A stretch of DNA of 64,000 nucleotides, from assembly GCA_030549495.1 (NCBI GenBank), contig JAUIRK010000069.1:920001-984000 (forward strand), written 5' to 3'. Positions 43,145 to 55,149 of this stretch are shown here, piece by piece. Position numbers and translations under genes: made by a program. This stretch comes from Nectonema munidae (lineage: Eukaryota > Nematomorpha > Nectonematoida > Nectonematidae). Numbering within the stretch: the stretch's first letter is position 1; each line of letters opens with the position of its first letter. The notes beneath the pieces were generated by a model. It was not told the DNA's origin and did no database searches. It saw only the letters and a program-made list of their open reading frames with translations.

Positions 43145-43216
43145 ATGAACTCATTTTTTTTCGATGGAAATTCAAAACCTAACTTGAAACAGTCCTATAG
43201 GGGCTCTTCTACCTCT
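43145..43216 (+). CDS. UBE3C: UBE3C HECT ubiquitin-protein ligase, exon 1 (residues 1-24)
   Basis: The start ATG at 43145 gives MNSFFFDGNSKPNLKQSYRG SSTS, which matches the conserved N-terminus of UBE3C (human MFSFEGDFKTRPKVSLGGAS). UBE3C is a cytosolic/nuclear E3 that binds the proteasome and extends ubiquitin chains on its substrates. Donor ACCTCT|GTAATT, phase 0. The match is short but ends at the right place for the next exon. A few bases upstream a second frame start (TTG) is not a likely initiator. Confidence 0.72.
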
Positions 43217-43289
43217 GTAATTTATTTTTTTATATTTACTATCTGGTTTGAATTGAGTATTATCTGTATTTATTTTATTCTTTTTTTAG

Positions 43290-43343
43290 AAATCAGCAAA
43301 TCAATTGTTAAAAATTGTTTCTATAGAAAAGAAAGAGCGAAAA
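43290..43343 (+). CDS. UBE3C: UBE3C exon 2, microexon (residues 25-42)
   Basis: 54 bases between acceptor TCTTTTTTTAG and donor CGAAAA|GTAATC, both phase 0. It encodes KSANQLLKIVSIEKKERK, equivalent to the basic helix KASLLHRTQEERRKRE before the IQ motif of the human protein. Supported by phase, splice sites and position rather than by strong identity. Confidence 0.62.
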
Positions 43344-43539
43344 GTAATCGAATCATTATCATTCTTATTTCTTCTCTTTATTTTTCTGTCGTTTTATCAA
43401 AATTTGGAATAAAAAATATGTGTAAATATTTCAAAATTGAACATAAAATAATACTTACCAGAATTTGATCAAACATAGTTGTATTTGTAATTATTTACAA
43501 ATTTGATATAAATGTATTTTTATTTGTATTTTTAACGCC

Positions 43540-43640
43540 TATAGATGGCCCAGGGATAGAAGTTTGGGGTCTCCATCCAGATGGTCTGAGTTAGATTCCT
43601 GATTGTGACTATCATTGTGTATTTATTTATGTCATTGAAT
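43540..43640 (+). repeat. tRNA-like SINE candidate in UBE3C intron 2
   Basis: GATGGCCCAGGGATAGAAG (A-box-like) is followed 31 bases later by GGTCTGAGTTAGATTCC (B-box-like). The body does not clearly match the other SINE copies in the window, so this may be a different family or a badly decayed tRNA-related sequence. Confidence 0.4.
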
Positions 43641-44090
43641 TTTATATTTGTTTTCCTTCCAGTTTATTTGAAATAGTTATTTTTATAAATAGAAGTATAT
43701 ATATTAGAAATTAAATGTATTACGAATTACTTTTTAAAAGTCCAACTTTAATAATAGTAGTAGTTATGATGATTAAACCCCCTCCATATCCTAAAATAAT
43801 TTTCTGAATACATATGTTTTTATAATCATATTGTGTCCTCATTCATAAAAAAAAGTTCACAAAAAAATATATAATGTCAATTATGATCAATTATTTCGTC
43901 ATTCTTATAAATCGTTTGAGATTACGTTAAACAAACACCAAATCCCCCAAATGTTTCTATGAATCGATTTCAAAATCTAGTTATTATCCACGTAAACAAC
44001 TATCAGAACAAACACTAAAAATGCGTGCCTTTTGAAAAAATTGGTTCATTCATACTTAGAATAACTATTTTACAAAATTTTCATTTTTAG

Positions 44091-44165
44091 ATGCAGCATG
44101 AAAGATATCTCTCTGTTCTTACGATTCAACGATTTTTCAAGAAATGTATTGAAATAAGAAATGAA
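44091..44165 (+). CDS. UBE3C: UBE3C exon 3 with IQ-like motif (residues 43-67)
   Basis: Acceptor TTCATTTTTAG, donor AATGAA|GTAATT, phase 0 on both sides. It encodes MQHERYLSVLTIQRFFKKCI EIRNE. LTIQRFFKKCIEIRN aligns with the IQ motif of human UBE3C (AIIIQSFIRGYRDRKQ), the calmodulin-type motif near the N-terminus that belongs to the proteasome-binding region. Confidence 0.8.
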
Positions 44166-45855
44166 GTAATTTTTTTATGTGTTTATCCTAATTTCATTTT
44201 ATTTTTCATTAAAATAATTCACAATTTTCGCATTTACTTTGACTAAGTAAGCATCTTAATTTTCAAAACTATGATAAAAGGAAACTAGTCTAAATAAGGT
44301 GCTCCACAACTTTTATAGCTATCTTTTTTTCTTTTCTTTTAAACTCCAAGATATTTTATTGACTCTCTATTTTTCATAGTAGTCTTTTTAATTAAAAATT
44401 TTCCTTCTAGATTCATGCAATTTTTTGAAATCACTGGTTCTCTAAATTTTTGCTAGTGATATTTTCGCAAGTCTCCTCCTTTTCGTATCGCGAAGGCGTA
44501 GGGAGTGTGGTCCATCCCGAACCAAGCAAATTATTTGTGTTAATATATCATTAAATAGAAATGCAATAAAATATTTTAGCCTTTAATGAATATCTTCATC
44601 CCAGCTATCCAATCTCGACCATTTCAGATTTTAATAATATGATGTAATTATTGCTACCATTTTTCATCTTATTGTGCATACCTATATACCTGTATTATAT
44701 AATTTTAAGCGTTTTGAAGTGTTATTAAAACTTTTAGGGACAGCGCCCATTTTCATTCATGTAAGGCCTCATTTCACTGCCTGTCCTGTCTAATAATTTA
44801 ACGAGTTTCTTTGCTCAATCTTTTTGTTTAAAGCGTCCACTTACATTTTAAATTATTTTAAAATCGCTCAATATGAAATAAAAAAATTGTGCGCATCTTT
44901 GATCTTTTTTTCAATTCTTAGTTCAATAAACTATTGCTAAAAATATTCTTCCATAGATTCAATATTACAAGAAAGGGGTTTTTCACTTGTTTTTCTATTT
45001 TGAGTTCAAACAGGTACTTAATTTTGAACAATAATTCATCTTTCAGTTGAGATTTATGATTAAAAAAGATTGAATTTGATTGAAATTCTGACCATATTAA
45101 ATTCCTATGTGAAAAGCAAGTTTTTAAAAAATGAATTAAGTATTTTTTTACAATGCCAAACTATTTGCTAAAAAATTCTCGACCTGAATTCCATTTTTGC
45201 CAAAAAGGCACTCACTGTTTTGAAACCATTTATTATTCAATAAATTCAAGTGTTATAGTATCTGTCTAAGCCAGTGTTTCCCTAACTTTTTTGAGCCGCG
45301 ACACACTTTTTATATAGAAAAATTCCGTGACACACCACCAAGCAAATATTTCAAAAAAACTATTAAATGAAGTATTATAATGAACAGTATCCTTGTAATC
45401 CATTAAACATTAAGATAAAGTAGCAAGAGAAGGAAGCTGGGCGAACAAGCAATAACAACAATAAAATTTTATTCAGTGTGACAAATGAGCTTGCTTTCGA
45501 GAACAAATTAAATTCCATCGATGGTCCAAAGATGACAAGCAAACTCGCATTTCATCATCAATTCCGAAAAGTCTTTCTCGCTTTTTGGATTTGATTTCGG
45601 TTAATGCCGAAAGAAAACAGAAAGTTTTCAAAATTTAATAATTGAACCGCGTTAATCGACTACTTTTTCGCGTCACATAGTTTGGGAAACACTGGTCTAA
45701 GCTCTACTTTATATCTACCATAATTCCTGTAATTTTCACAATATTTTCGTTTTCTGAAATATTGTATCTCTCGGAAATTTTAAAAATTAGATTTATTCAA
45801 TCATAAACACCATATAGCTACTTCACATCTAAAATCTCTATTTTTTTGAATTAAG
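44166..45855 (+). other. UBE3C intron 3
   Basis: AT-rich, 1690 bases, holding the 423-bp hAT MITE at 45272. No additional exon is needed because exons 3 and 4 join in phase without a gap in the alignment. Confidence 0.6.
45272..45694. mobile_element. hAT-type non-autonomous element, 423 bp, perfect 8-bp duplication
   Basis: The left end CAGTGTTTCCCTAACTTTTT and the inverted right end CAGTGTTTCCCAAACTATGT are terminal inverted repeats. GTCTAAGC flanks both (45264-45271, 45695-45702). The adjacent GCCGCGACACAC word resembles the second part of Charlie-type hAT ends. No coding capacity. A single related end (CAGGTGTTTCCAACCTTTTA) is seen at about 51612. Confidence 0.88.
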
Positions 45856-46038
45856 AAGGAAATTCAGCGAACGCTATTTCAATCTTTTTTTGATGAAGTT
45901 GTTAATCCGAAATTGTTGACGAATGAAATTTATCATGATCATCAATTTCCTTTGCCTACATCAAATCTTACAATTTTGAATTTGCGAAGATTTCTATATT
46001 TTTACACTTCATCCAATCAAAAAGACTTTGTTTTGCTG
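45856..46038 (+). CDS. UBE3C: UBE3C exon 4 (residues 68-128)
   Basis: 61 codons between acceptor TTTGAATTAAG and donor TTGCTG|GTAAAT, phase 0. It reads KEIQRTLFQSFFDEVV, then NLTILNLRRFLYFYTSSNQK DFVLL. This aligns with human SIQRSAFDRCATLSQ and NLTLLVRQLLFFYKQNEDSK. The acceptor could instead be three bases downstream (AAGAAG|GAA), which would drop one Lys. Confidence 0.82.
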
Positions 46039-46140
46039 GTAAATTTACTCTTTTGCTATTTGCCACATCACTTCTGCTGACACAAGGATAAATATCTTTT
46101 TCTATCGAGTCTTTTTATGAAATCTTAAAATCATTAAGTG

Positions 46141-46240
46141 TCATCTCATCACCATCCCCATCATCATCATCATCATCATCACCATCCCTATCATCATCAC
46201 ATCATAATCATCATCATCACCATCACCACCATCATCATCC
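46141..46240. repeat. (CAT/CAC)n trinucleotide microsatellite
   Basis: Imperfect CATCAT/CACCAT repeat of about 100 bases. The apparent poly-His frame (MSSHHHPHHHHHH) has no gene context and lies in a UBE3C intron, so it is not a gene. Confidence 0.85.
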
Positions 46241-47170
46241 ACATGATCATCGTTTATTTTACAGAGGTCTTTATTCCTTCATCCAGGGTGGACCTCCCTC
46301 AAACAATTATGGGGTTCAGTTGATTTCTCCATTCTATCCTTGCAATCTTCGATATTCAATTTCCACATTTTAAATCTTTTCTCACAACATCCTTTCAAGT
46401 TTTCTTGGTCCTACCACATTTAGAGACTTTTTATTTTAAGTGTTGTACTTTTCCCAGCCAACAGTTTTCGTCTTTTCTTTCCATATGTTGTCCACGCCAC
46501 CTTATATTGCAATAGAAAATATGCAGAGTTCAACTGTTTTGTATTGAATGCATTAAATTATTATTAGTAAAATAACGTTGAGTAAGGTCGTTTCCATACC
46601 CAATCAATATCATGATTGAATACTTCTTTAAAATTTTCTCAATCTTTCCCCCAATACACAAATTCTCATGATAAACGTGATATATAGGGTTTTGGGTTAA
46701 ACATTTGAGAGGCTGTATAATGAAATCGCATGATACTCGAGTATATACTCTACTAAGTTATATTGAAAATGAATGACTGCTTCATTTTTTTCAGTTTTTT
46801 CTATTGAATCCTTTAATTCCTGAATGGCTTTTTTACTTAGAAATATTGTTTAAATTTTCAAAGTATACTATTTAAAATTTATATTTGATTTTTTAGGATT
46901 TGTTTAGTTTTTATAAGTCTGAGGAATAACAATAATTTAATTGATGAAATTGACAACCTTATTCACGGTAAGCTGTCCATAGTTTCGTTTGTCTTCCAAA
47001 GACAAAAAGTTCTAACTTAGAGGAAGCGGCAAACTTTATAACTTTAGAGGACCAACCAAATTCATCTAGCATGTGATTAACAATCACCATGATGATATGG
47101 TTTATCACACACTGTTTTCTATTACAATGACTTAAACCACACTGCTTTTCAACTTATGTTACTTAACAGA

Positions 47171-47294
47171 TTAACGACCAGAGTCAACTATAGTCGACTA
47201 CAATCGTCTGCTTTTATAAATGCTTCTTTTTTTTAATAAAATCGTCTGCTTTACACTAGATATCGTCTGATTATTATGGTCGTTAGCAGGCTAA
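47171..47294. mobile_element. Decayed GTCTGC-family MITE
   Basis: It begins TTAACGACCAGAGTCAAC and ends ATTATGGTCGTTAGCAGGCT, so the ends are inverted (TTAACGACCA / TGGTCGTTA). The interior carries AATCGTCTGCTTT twice and ATATCGTCTGATTATT, nearly identical to 59464-59590 and 60690-60800. Confidence 0.65.
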
Positions 47295-49129
47295 TACATA
47301 ATATAATTGAAATTTTTTTCTGGCACACGAAAATGTCTTATGGAAAACAAAGTTTTCATTAAATATTCTCCTGTCAATGTTTTCCATGGGTATTTATCTA
47401 CTATAACTTTTATATCCATACATGGAAACAAGGACTGCGAAATATTAACAGAAGGTCTAAACGTTGATAAAAGCTCTCACATGCATGCATACACACACAC
47501 AAATTAGCTTGGATTACAATTAGTGTTATGTTATAGCATTAGGAAAAGCAAGCATACTTATGATGTGTGTGTCACGTCACATGGTTGCATTTATTAAAAA
47601 GCTTTTTGTATATTGTAGATAAGTTTTCTATACTGCGTTAATGTTTCAACTTTTCATACTCTCATACTGTCGCTTGGGTCACTAAAAATGATATTTTGAG
47701 GCCAATATTCACCAGATGGCCATAGGTCGGGAACCTTGGCTCAAACCTTTCGACTTTCTAAGACTTTCTTTTGAGCAAAGTGCTTTTATCTACTCTATAC
47801 CTTTCAATGTCGTTAATCAATAATTGATTTAAATGTATTTCTAGTTGAAGATTAGAACCACTATTCTTTATTCCCTAAAGCTTCACACGGAAGTCCAGAA
47901 TAAATTTCTTATATCAACTCACGATCATACTTTTTGTATTGTGTCTCAAACGGATCTTTGCTCTCTAATTTTAACATTGTCATGGCGATGTGTAAATTCA
48001 GCCTATTTTTTTTGTAATCGGTATCTGTAAATTTTCCGAAGATAACCGATGTTTTGTGTAGAGTTTATACTAGCTGTGTCGAGAGTGTATGAGAGTATTT
48101 GTATTTCTTTCAGAGTCTTTCATGCATATGCTATCATGAATTAGTGAATGCAGCATACCAAAATTTTGTACCTTTCCATTTCTAGGCGATTTAAAGAAAA
48201 GGCCAATTCTGATTCCAAATTAGATTCTTCATGATTTAAAAAATTTGCTTCCATTTTTGAAAAATCGGACTTAGCTCATTCAGTATGCATTCAACAGTAT
48301 GTATCTAAGTTTATCAGAGACGAGTGTAAGGATAAATTAACCATGTAGAGATATTGGATAGATAGATTGGTGACTATGCATTTGATTGGCAGGAGTATCA
48401 TCCAATCATACCCAAAATTCCATCTGCAAAATAGCTTCAAAGATTTTACCACATTTTTTGAATAATGTGATAATAAATATATGATAAATTGAGAGTTTTG
48501 TTGATAAGAGGTATTTTTGAAATAAAAATTTTTCAAGTTTAGTACATTACATTATTGAAAAAATTTGTCTAAGCATCGATCATTGCCATATAGGGTAAAC
48601 AGCATCCGCATCGTTCAAAAAATCGGTATGAAAACATAACTAATACACACTACCAAAGGTTTCCGTGGAGGGATGGGGGAGCCACTTTTCATACCCACTC
48701 TCTAGGGATGGAGATACGCCTCCCCAAAACCTATTTTAACCCATTTGATTTTTCTTCACCATTGACTTTGCGAATCGACAGAATAGTTAGTTTCTAAAGT
48801 GTCTTTTATTTTTGCTGTGTAACTATGTATATTCTCGACCATTCAGAAAATTTAGACGCACAATACACCACCTAGCCATGTTTGATATAAACTTTCTTGG
48901 AAAGGTGTGCAAATTTTTGTCAATTTATAGACAATTTTTCCACTTCCTTATGTTCGCTATATAATTGATGTGTTATGTTTGTTTTTCCTTTCTCTCTCTC
49001 TCTCTATCATAATTTTCACAGCCATGCCTGCCTCCTAAACTTCTAGAATTTGAATTTATAATGTAACTACAAATTTTTGAAATGCAGAAATTTTACGTTA
49101 TATTTATTCTCTGTTTTTTTATTCTTTAG

Positions 49130-49242
49130 CTAAGTCTGTGCAAGTTTTTTGTAAAATTAAAGGATCAAATCTTGGCCTTTATAATCACTGATTTCGAAAA
49201 CTGGATGACCCCACTTTCCAAATTCATCATCATATCGCTAAA
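49130..49242 (+). CDS. UBE3C: UBE3C exon 5 (residues 129-166)
   Basis: Acceptor TTATTCTTTAG, donor GCTAAA|GTAAAT, phase 0 in and phase 2 out. It encodes LSLCKFFVKLKDQILAFIIT DFENWMTPLSKFIIISLK, matching in place and hydrophobic pattern the helical segment of human UBE3C around LVKQLDGSERLTCLFQIKRL. Sequence identity is low. The phase 2 exit is what exon 6 requires. Confidence 0.68.
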
Positions 49243-49603
49243 GTAAATTTCTTTTCTTTTTTGTCAATGTAAAATTGAGAAATTGTGAGGGCTAAAAGAC
49301 TTCTAAGTAAATTCATTTACTCTTAGTTTTTTTGAAAAAAGTTTCTGCTATAAAGAAAAAATTTTTTTTTTATTTACATCACAATCTAACTACTTAAATA
49401 TATTTTTGCGGTAGAATTCGCACCGAGTATAGAGGTAGTTGTGATAAAGCACTACCAAAACAGTCTTTTATATAAGATCCCTAATTCGATCAAAAATAGC
49501 CTATCTTTTTTTTCGTTGGGAGTGCTAACAACATTTAAGCCTAAAAACGCTAGTGTATATTATGTGTATATCTATATTATGAAACTTCTTTATCGCTCCT
49601 TAG

Positions 49604-50865
49604 ATGCTTCCTTTCATCAAATGAAGATTGGGTGAGGATATATGAAAATCCTTTCTTCCACCTCACCTCCTTTCTCCGAGTCTACACAGATTATCAAATC
49701 TACGAAGCGCAAGCAGTTACCTCTTGTTTGAATATTGACAAAGTGTCCACATACTTCACCAAGTTAGTGCTCACAACGCTTAACCAAAATTATCTCTCCA
49801 TTTTAAAAGAAGTGTTTCTACTAAAAGCAACAACAACACCCCAGCCCACCAACCCCAACATAAAAACAGCATCTAATGTAAGTAATGATGAGATGGACTC
49901 TTTAGAACTCACTCTTCTACACTTACTACATTCCTGTATCAATGCTAACCATTTTTGCTCGCACCCACACTCCCTGAATGCTATAATGGAGCACTTCTTA
50001 TCCACCTTCATCACAGTAAATATCATTGAAACGCGCATACAAAAACTCCTTTTCCCGCGTTTAATGACCCTTTTTGAAGATTCACTCTTTCGCACGCCGC
50101 ACTGGCTTCACTATTTGCAAGGAAGGGATAGCGTAGCTTTAAAGGAAAATCCCTTACACACCCTACATTTCCTCCTGTTCTTTATTCCTCAGAGTACTAA
50201 GGGCATTTCAAGTGTGTATGTTAGCGAATACATAAAAACGATGTGTCTGTATGCAGAGTATTCTAAGATTTATGCGACACACTTATGCCTTTTTACTACG
50301 CTTCCTAAAAGTGAGGCCAAAATGGAAACAGATTCTTCATCCACTACTTCTGCCTCATATTCTTCAGATGAGTCCATGATGGATCATGATGGCATGAGCA
50401 AAAAAGAAGAGGACGTCCAAATTAAGAGTCATGATTTAAACATTTTCAGTGAATGTATAAAGCTACTCAATTCCAGTAAACACAATAATTTTCTAAACAT
50501 TTTTACAACAAATTCCCTTTCATCGAGTATTTATGACTGGCTCATCATATCTGCATACTTCCTTGTTCTTTCAAATCGTTTTGGTCCTCAAAAAATTATT
50601 TACACTCCAATTTCTCCATTCATCTCTCATTTTGTTCAAAAGTTAAGTGTATTGGAATTATGGAGCAAACTCTGCTCCCTTGAATCTGCTTCCGAAAATG
50701 CGACAGTTGAGTCTTTGTTTCTTTCAACTGCTCAATGGGCCAATCAAATCTACTTTACCACATTTCTCTCCTCTTCTTCCTTTGAAGTGTTGATTGCATT
50801 CTGCTTTTTGTGGCGTGTTTCAATGCCTCTTCAAGATGTACATTACCTTCCTTATACTCTAACAG
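49604..50865 (+). CDS. UBE3C: UBE3C exon 6, large helical-repeat exon (residues 166-587)
   Basis: Acceptor CGCTCCTTAG, donor CTAACAG|GTTCT, phase 2 in and phase 1 out. It starts CFLSSNEDWVRIYENP, like human VFSSENTYLPVLQDAS. About 420 residues of alpha-helical sequence follow, including LTLLHLLHSCINANHF and TRIQKLLFPRLMTLFED. A low-complexity acidic/Ser stretch ETDSSSTTSASYSSDES sits where the human protein has a Ser/Glu-rich loop. CIKLLNSSKHNNFLNIF comes next, and the exon ends near LPYTL. This is the N-terminal substrate/proteasome-interacting part of UBE3C. There is no internal methionine start issue, because the frame is entered by splicing. Confidence 0.85.
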
Positions 50866-53800
50866 GTTCTTAGCTCTGATAATTTATTTTATTTTATAGA
50901 AAGTGTGAGAATAACGCTTGTCTAGATGCTCGCTTTGCTACAACAAGATTTAGGGGGTTCAATTTCATTATATGCACTTTGTGTTTATGCTTCAATACAA
51001 GAAAGCCATTCAACCATCATTATTATTTGCAGCTAAAAAAATGATGCCCGGTTGAGCCCAAGACTTGTAGTATGAAAGCGACACATATAGTCAACCTTCC
51101 TCTAGCCGAGGGGCTTCTAATCTTTCTAGCTTTTTGCATCGCCCATGTCTAAGTATTAATAATTCATTTGATCTGAGGACTAGGTGACGGCATTACATGA
51201 TTTAATATAAAACTACCTTGAAATGAATAAATCTACATCAATTATTATAAATAACGATGCGATCATATAGCTTAATATATGTTTTAATTTTTAGTTTTTT
51301 TCATATTAATATGACGTTTTTTTTTTTTAATTATTCAAATATATTTCGTAAATTTATTGTGTTTGTTATTCCAAAAAGAGAATTTTTTTAAATAGTTTTT
51401 AACATTTAAACGAATACAAGTTCTATCATGGCTTGTTTCTCAACTTATATCTGTTCATAAATACAAATAAATTTTGATAAACATCCTTTGTCCTAGCCCA
51501 ATATAATTTTAGATCTTTTGCCAGTTTTCAATTTATTAATGTGTGTAATAATGCATTACTCTGCAACTGATTTTCCGCGCACACTGCTGTTTCAGGAAAG
51601 GGCCTAAGCCAGGTGTTTCCAACCTTTTAAGGGGTGTGTGCCAAATATAGTGTTTTCTGATTATATTCCGCCAAATTTTTTAAAATTCTTTTTCAACCTG
51701 TTAACCATCCGAATAATCCGCCAATTTTTTTTAAAAAGCGTTTAAAACGGCTGCCACTTTTATTTTTCTAAAGTCCACTTAGGTCGTTAACCGGTCAACT
51801 CAATTTTAATTATAAAATTAGGGACAAGGTTTAACTTTCTCTTTATATTTTGCTAGATATAAGATTTGATATATCATTCGGAAAGACGATGTTACAAAAG
51901 TTATTACCTATATTTTTGCAATTTGCACGATATTAAATAATATATATGCCAAATAAACAAAATAAAATTCTGTAATCAAAGAATCGAAAAATATTCTCCA
52001 AAAAATATTCTTTTTAAATATATCGTTGGCTCCCGTTACTTTTAGAATAGGAAGATAAACCTAGTCGTCTCTCTATTAATTTTTATATTTCTTCTCTAAT
52101 TCTCATTGATTGAACACGGGAAAAGGTAAGAAAGAACTATGGAAAAAAATAATTAAGAAAGCTTCACTAATTCTGAATTAGCAGCATGCCGTCTTATTTT
52201 TACTAAAAAAAAGTATTAAAAATTTCATTTACTACAAAAAAATTTTATGATTTAAAAATTCAGTTTAAAGCTCTATTTCCGAGTTTTCAAACATGAGTGT
52301 ATGTACTTTTAAAAGATTCTGTTTCGGATATATTTTTCTTTCGAAGCAGTGCTGAGTTTGGAAAGTGTTGTGCATCACTCGACTCTAATTATAGGATTTA
52401 CATTACACACTACTCCAACCATACGTAAAGTATATTTTAATTCATTTCGAAATTTATTGACTCTGACCCATTTAAAAGTTATTTCCAATCCTACTTTATT
52501 TTCATTCCCTTTTTGACTATTTCTTTTTGACTATTGATTGTCGATTTTTAGATGTCTTAACTTTATGATGCGCTGCTATTCACGGAGAGTCTTTCATAGC
52601 GCAAATACTTTATTAGCTCTGTTGTGTCATATCCAACTTTGTGGCTATACGTTTTTGGATTAAAGGATTTAGGTTCGAGCCGAGAACTCACCACAATTTA
52701 ATTAGGGTTCTTAGCTCAAAACGATGTAGTTTGTTGTTGTTGTTATCGTTACTCCGCTAAGTTCATCAAAGACACCATTTTTATTTGAAACTGACTGACA
52801 AAATGTCCAGAGAGTAGTACATGTGTGGAAGTTTCGTTACACTTTTGCAGCAGCTTTGAATAGATGTTGCAAAAGTTAACAGACATGCCAGCCACCATAT
52901 GGTATTGCTGTCTTAATGAGTAGGGTTTCACTTATGGCTAAGAGCTACATACAGTATCTTCAAATTCTGAGTTACAAGGCCGAGCTAAGTTGAGGCCCAA
53001 CTTTGCAAGTAAGTTCACCACTCCGCACGCTTAGACCATGAATGAATGGAGTGATTAGAGTGTCGCAGTTTTTGATTTAATTATGACAGACCATTTGTTC
53101 TATCTCGATATTTATTTATAAATGAAATTTATTTGAACAAATAAACGGAATTTTTTTTCAAAAATCAATAAGATTTACATTATTCACGTAAACTACATCT
53201 AATGGAATTTTTTTTTAAAAATATTTATTTTAATTCCAAATGTTTTTTATACATTTATATTTGAAACTAAAAATCAATTGATGTCAAAAAATGTTTTTCC
53301 TTCATTTTTGAGACACTCTATGATTCTAATGATGAGATAGTGTTGTATGTAGTATGTGTGAGCAATTTGAAAGATGTTGCGTGTTGTGTGTGTGTGATTT
53401 GATGGTGTGTGTGTGTGTATGCTCTGATTAATTTTGTGTAATTATTCTTTCAGTACTGGTGATTTGTTTATTTTAAGTTATTCGAGTGTATTTCTTGTTT
53501 TGATCGATGATAGTCTTTGCTCTGATGCATCTTTTTGTGTTGGTGGATTCTTGATTTTATTGCGCTCATAAGTTAAGGGTGGAGATGTAATTTGGATGTA
53601 GTTGGTCAACTTATAACTTTACTTTAGCGATTCCTAGGAATAAGCAGCTGATCAGGCATCAGAGTTGCTTCAATCTTCAGCTAAATTGCTCACTGTAGAA
53701 GTGAAGTAAGAGTAAGAAAGGACTAAAAGAATGAACAAATCGAAGAAAGAATTATACTTCGGTTTATGGCAATTTTTTTTGACTTGATGGAGAGATTTTG

Positions 53801-54642
53801 ATTAGTATGATTTGACAAAACTCAAACTGACAGAATATAACAGCACGGTTTGTTCAATGACAAAATTATTGTTTTCCTCTTTCCTTATCGTTGACCCAAT
53901 AAAAGTGTAAATAAAATTACACTTTTATCAAAAATTTTAAAGTGTTATCAGATAAAAATGCGTTTAATTTTTTTATTCCCACTCAATTTTAAATCTAAAA
54001 ATTAAGATAAAAAAATCGATCAAAATTTTTTAAAATTTTTATATTTCAAAAACTAATTTTCTTTTATTTATGCAAAAACGGGCTAAAAAGGGTTTTATAT
54101 TAGTCTTAGATTTTTTCGGTATCAAAGAGCTCAAAAAATTGAGTAACTTTTAACAGAATCAATGCCCCATTTTGGAGCAAATAGTGCAACACTTTTGGCG
54201 TATGCGCCATCAGTCGACCACCGCCCTGCTCTAGCCACTTGACTATTTTTAATCGAGTAATTTTTTTGGGCAAATTTTTTAATTGTAACTAAATATTTTG
54301 TTTTTTACATCGTTGCAATTGAAAAAGTTTTTAACACTGATAAATAATAATATCTAATACATGAAGAATCTGTTTACATTTTCAAGTTTTTAGGAGCAGT
54401 TCAACTCTGTGTCCGAAGAAATGTAAATCGTATTTTTTAAATGTATAAAATTGCATTTAAATAGAAATCAGAGGATTAGTCTTTAAAATGGCCTCTCTTA
54501 CTCATTTTTATATGTATATAATATATTGCATACTTTTATCCTTCACTTATTATTAAAAGCTCTTTAAATTTTTGTACATATTGTTTATGTCTTCATAAAA
54601 TGTGTTTTGTTATTTCGAAAGTAAAACAAATCCTGTCTATAG
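50866..54642 (+). other. UBE3C intron 6
   Basis: The intron is 3777 bases long and AT-rich. It holds a SINE-like copy on the minus strand (about 51030-51130), one hAT end at about 51612, a B-box-like TTAGGTTCGAGCC at about 52668, and a (GT)n stretch at 53375-53420. No exon is needed: the phases and alignment join exon 6 directly to exon 7. Confidence 0.6.
51030..51130 (-). repeat. tRNA-derived SINE, degraded copy
   Basis: On the minus strand, TACAAGTCTTGGGCTCAACC GGGCATCA matches the B-box region of the SINE copies at 61865 (CACAAGGTCTCGGGTTCAAT) and 9225. The body beyond is weak, and the limits are approximate. Confidence 0.5.
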
Positions 54643-54914
54643 AAACCGTTAAAAGAATTTTTCAACAAATGAAAGAGCTTTTGGCAAATTTGATTGAACA
54701 TTTCATTCCCTTATTCATCTCCTTCTCGAATTATGACTCGAAGTCAAGCACAAACATTCTTTTTCATTTACCCGCAAAAAATGGCGGCAAAGTTCCACCC
54801 TCAAAAATTGCCAATTCATCTTTTGATCCTTTTGCAAGCAATGCGGAAAACCGTCAAAAAGCTGATATTCATCATCGCCTTCTTATTCGCAAAGCCCTAT
54901 ACTTTTTAATACAG
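54643..54914 (+). CDS. UBE3C: UBE3C exon 7 (residues 587-677)
   Basis: Acceptor CCTGTCTATAG, donor AATACAG|GTTTCT, phase 1 in and phase 0 out. Joined to exon 6 it reads LPYTLTETVKRIFQQMKELL ANLIEHFIP, aligned with human MPFTLEELIMLSRCLRDACL GIIKLAYPE, which strongly supports the join. The rest (FDPFASNAENRQKADIHHRL LIRKALYFLIQ) precedes the segment equivalent to FKVITNLVKMLKSRD. It has a divergent insert NILFHLPAKNGGKVPPSKIA. Confidence 0.82.
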
Positions 54915-55149
54915 GTTTCTATATTTTTTATTTTCATGGTGGTTATCTTTCTTTCTTCTCTCTCTCTCTCTCTGTGTGTGTGTACTGGTAATGAGTGTTC
55001 GTACGTATCTGGACAATACCCCTCCCCTTTACGGAGAAGTATAGAAAGTCAATTCTTATCAATAACAAATATTTTTGACGTATCCTCAAGTGTTAACTTT
55101 TATTTTTCATTTCATTTTTGTTTGCACTCACAAGAATAAAATTTAAATC

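Larger units (their letters stand above)
46039..49129 (+). other. UBE3C intron 4
   Basis: The intron is 3091 bases long and starts GTAAAT. It contains a CATCAT/CACCAT microsatellite (46141-46240), a GTCTGC-family MITE (47171-47294) and AT-rich filler. No extra exon is required by the alignment. Confidence 0.6.

Noticed and set aside
46138-46323. Poly-His frame (MSSHHHPHHHHHH...)
   Set aside because: It is the translation of a CAT/CAC microsatellite in a UBE3C intron and has no splice or promoter context.
52660-52720. B-box-like TTAGGTTCGAGCC, possible tRNA or SINE
   Set aside because: No A box at the right distance and no body shared with the SINE family.
54600-54642. ATG start (MCFVISKVKQILSI) before UBE3C exon 7
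   Set aside because: These codons lie upstream of the CTATAG acceptor. Splicing from exon 6 gives an exact phase and a good alignment, so this is intron read as coding.
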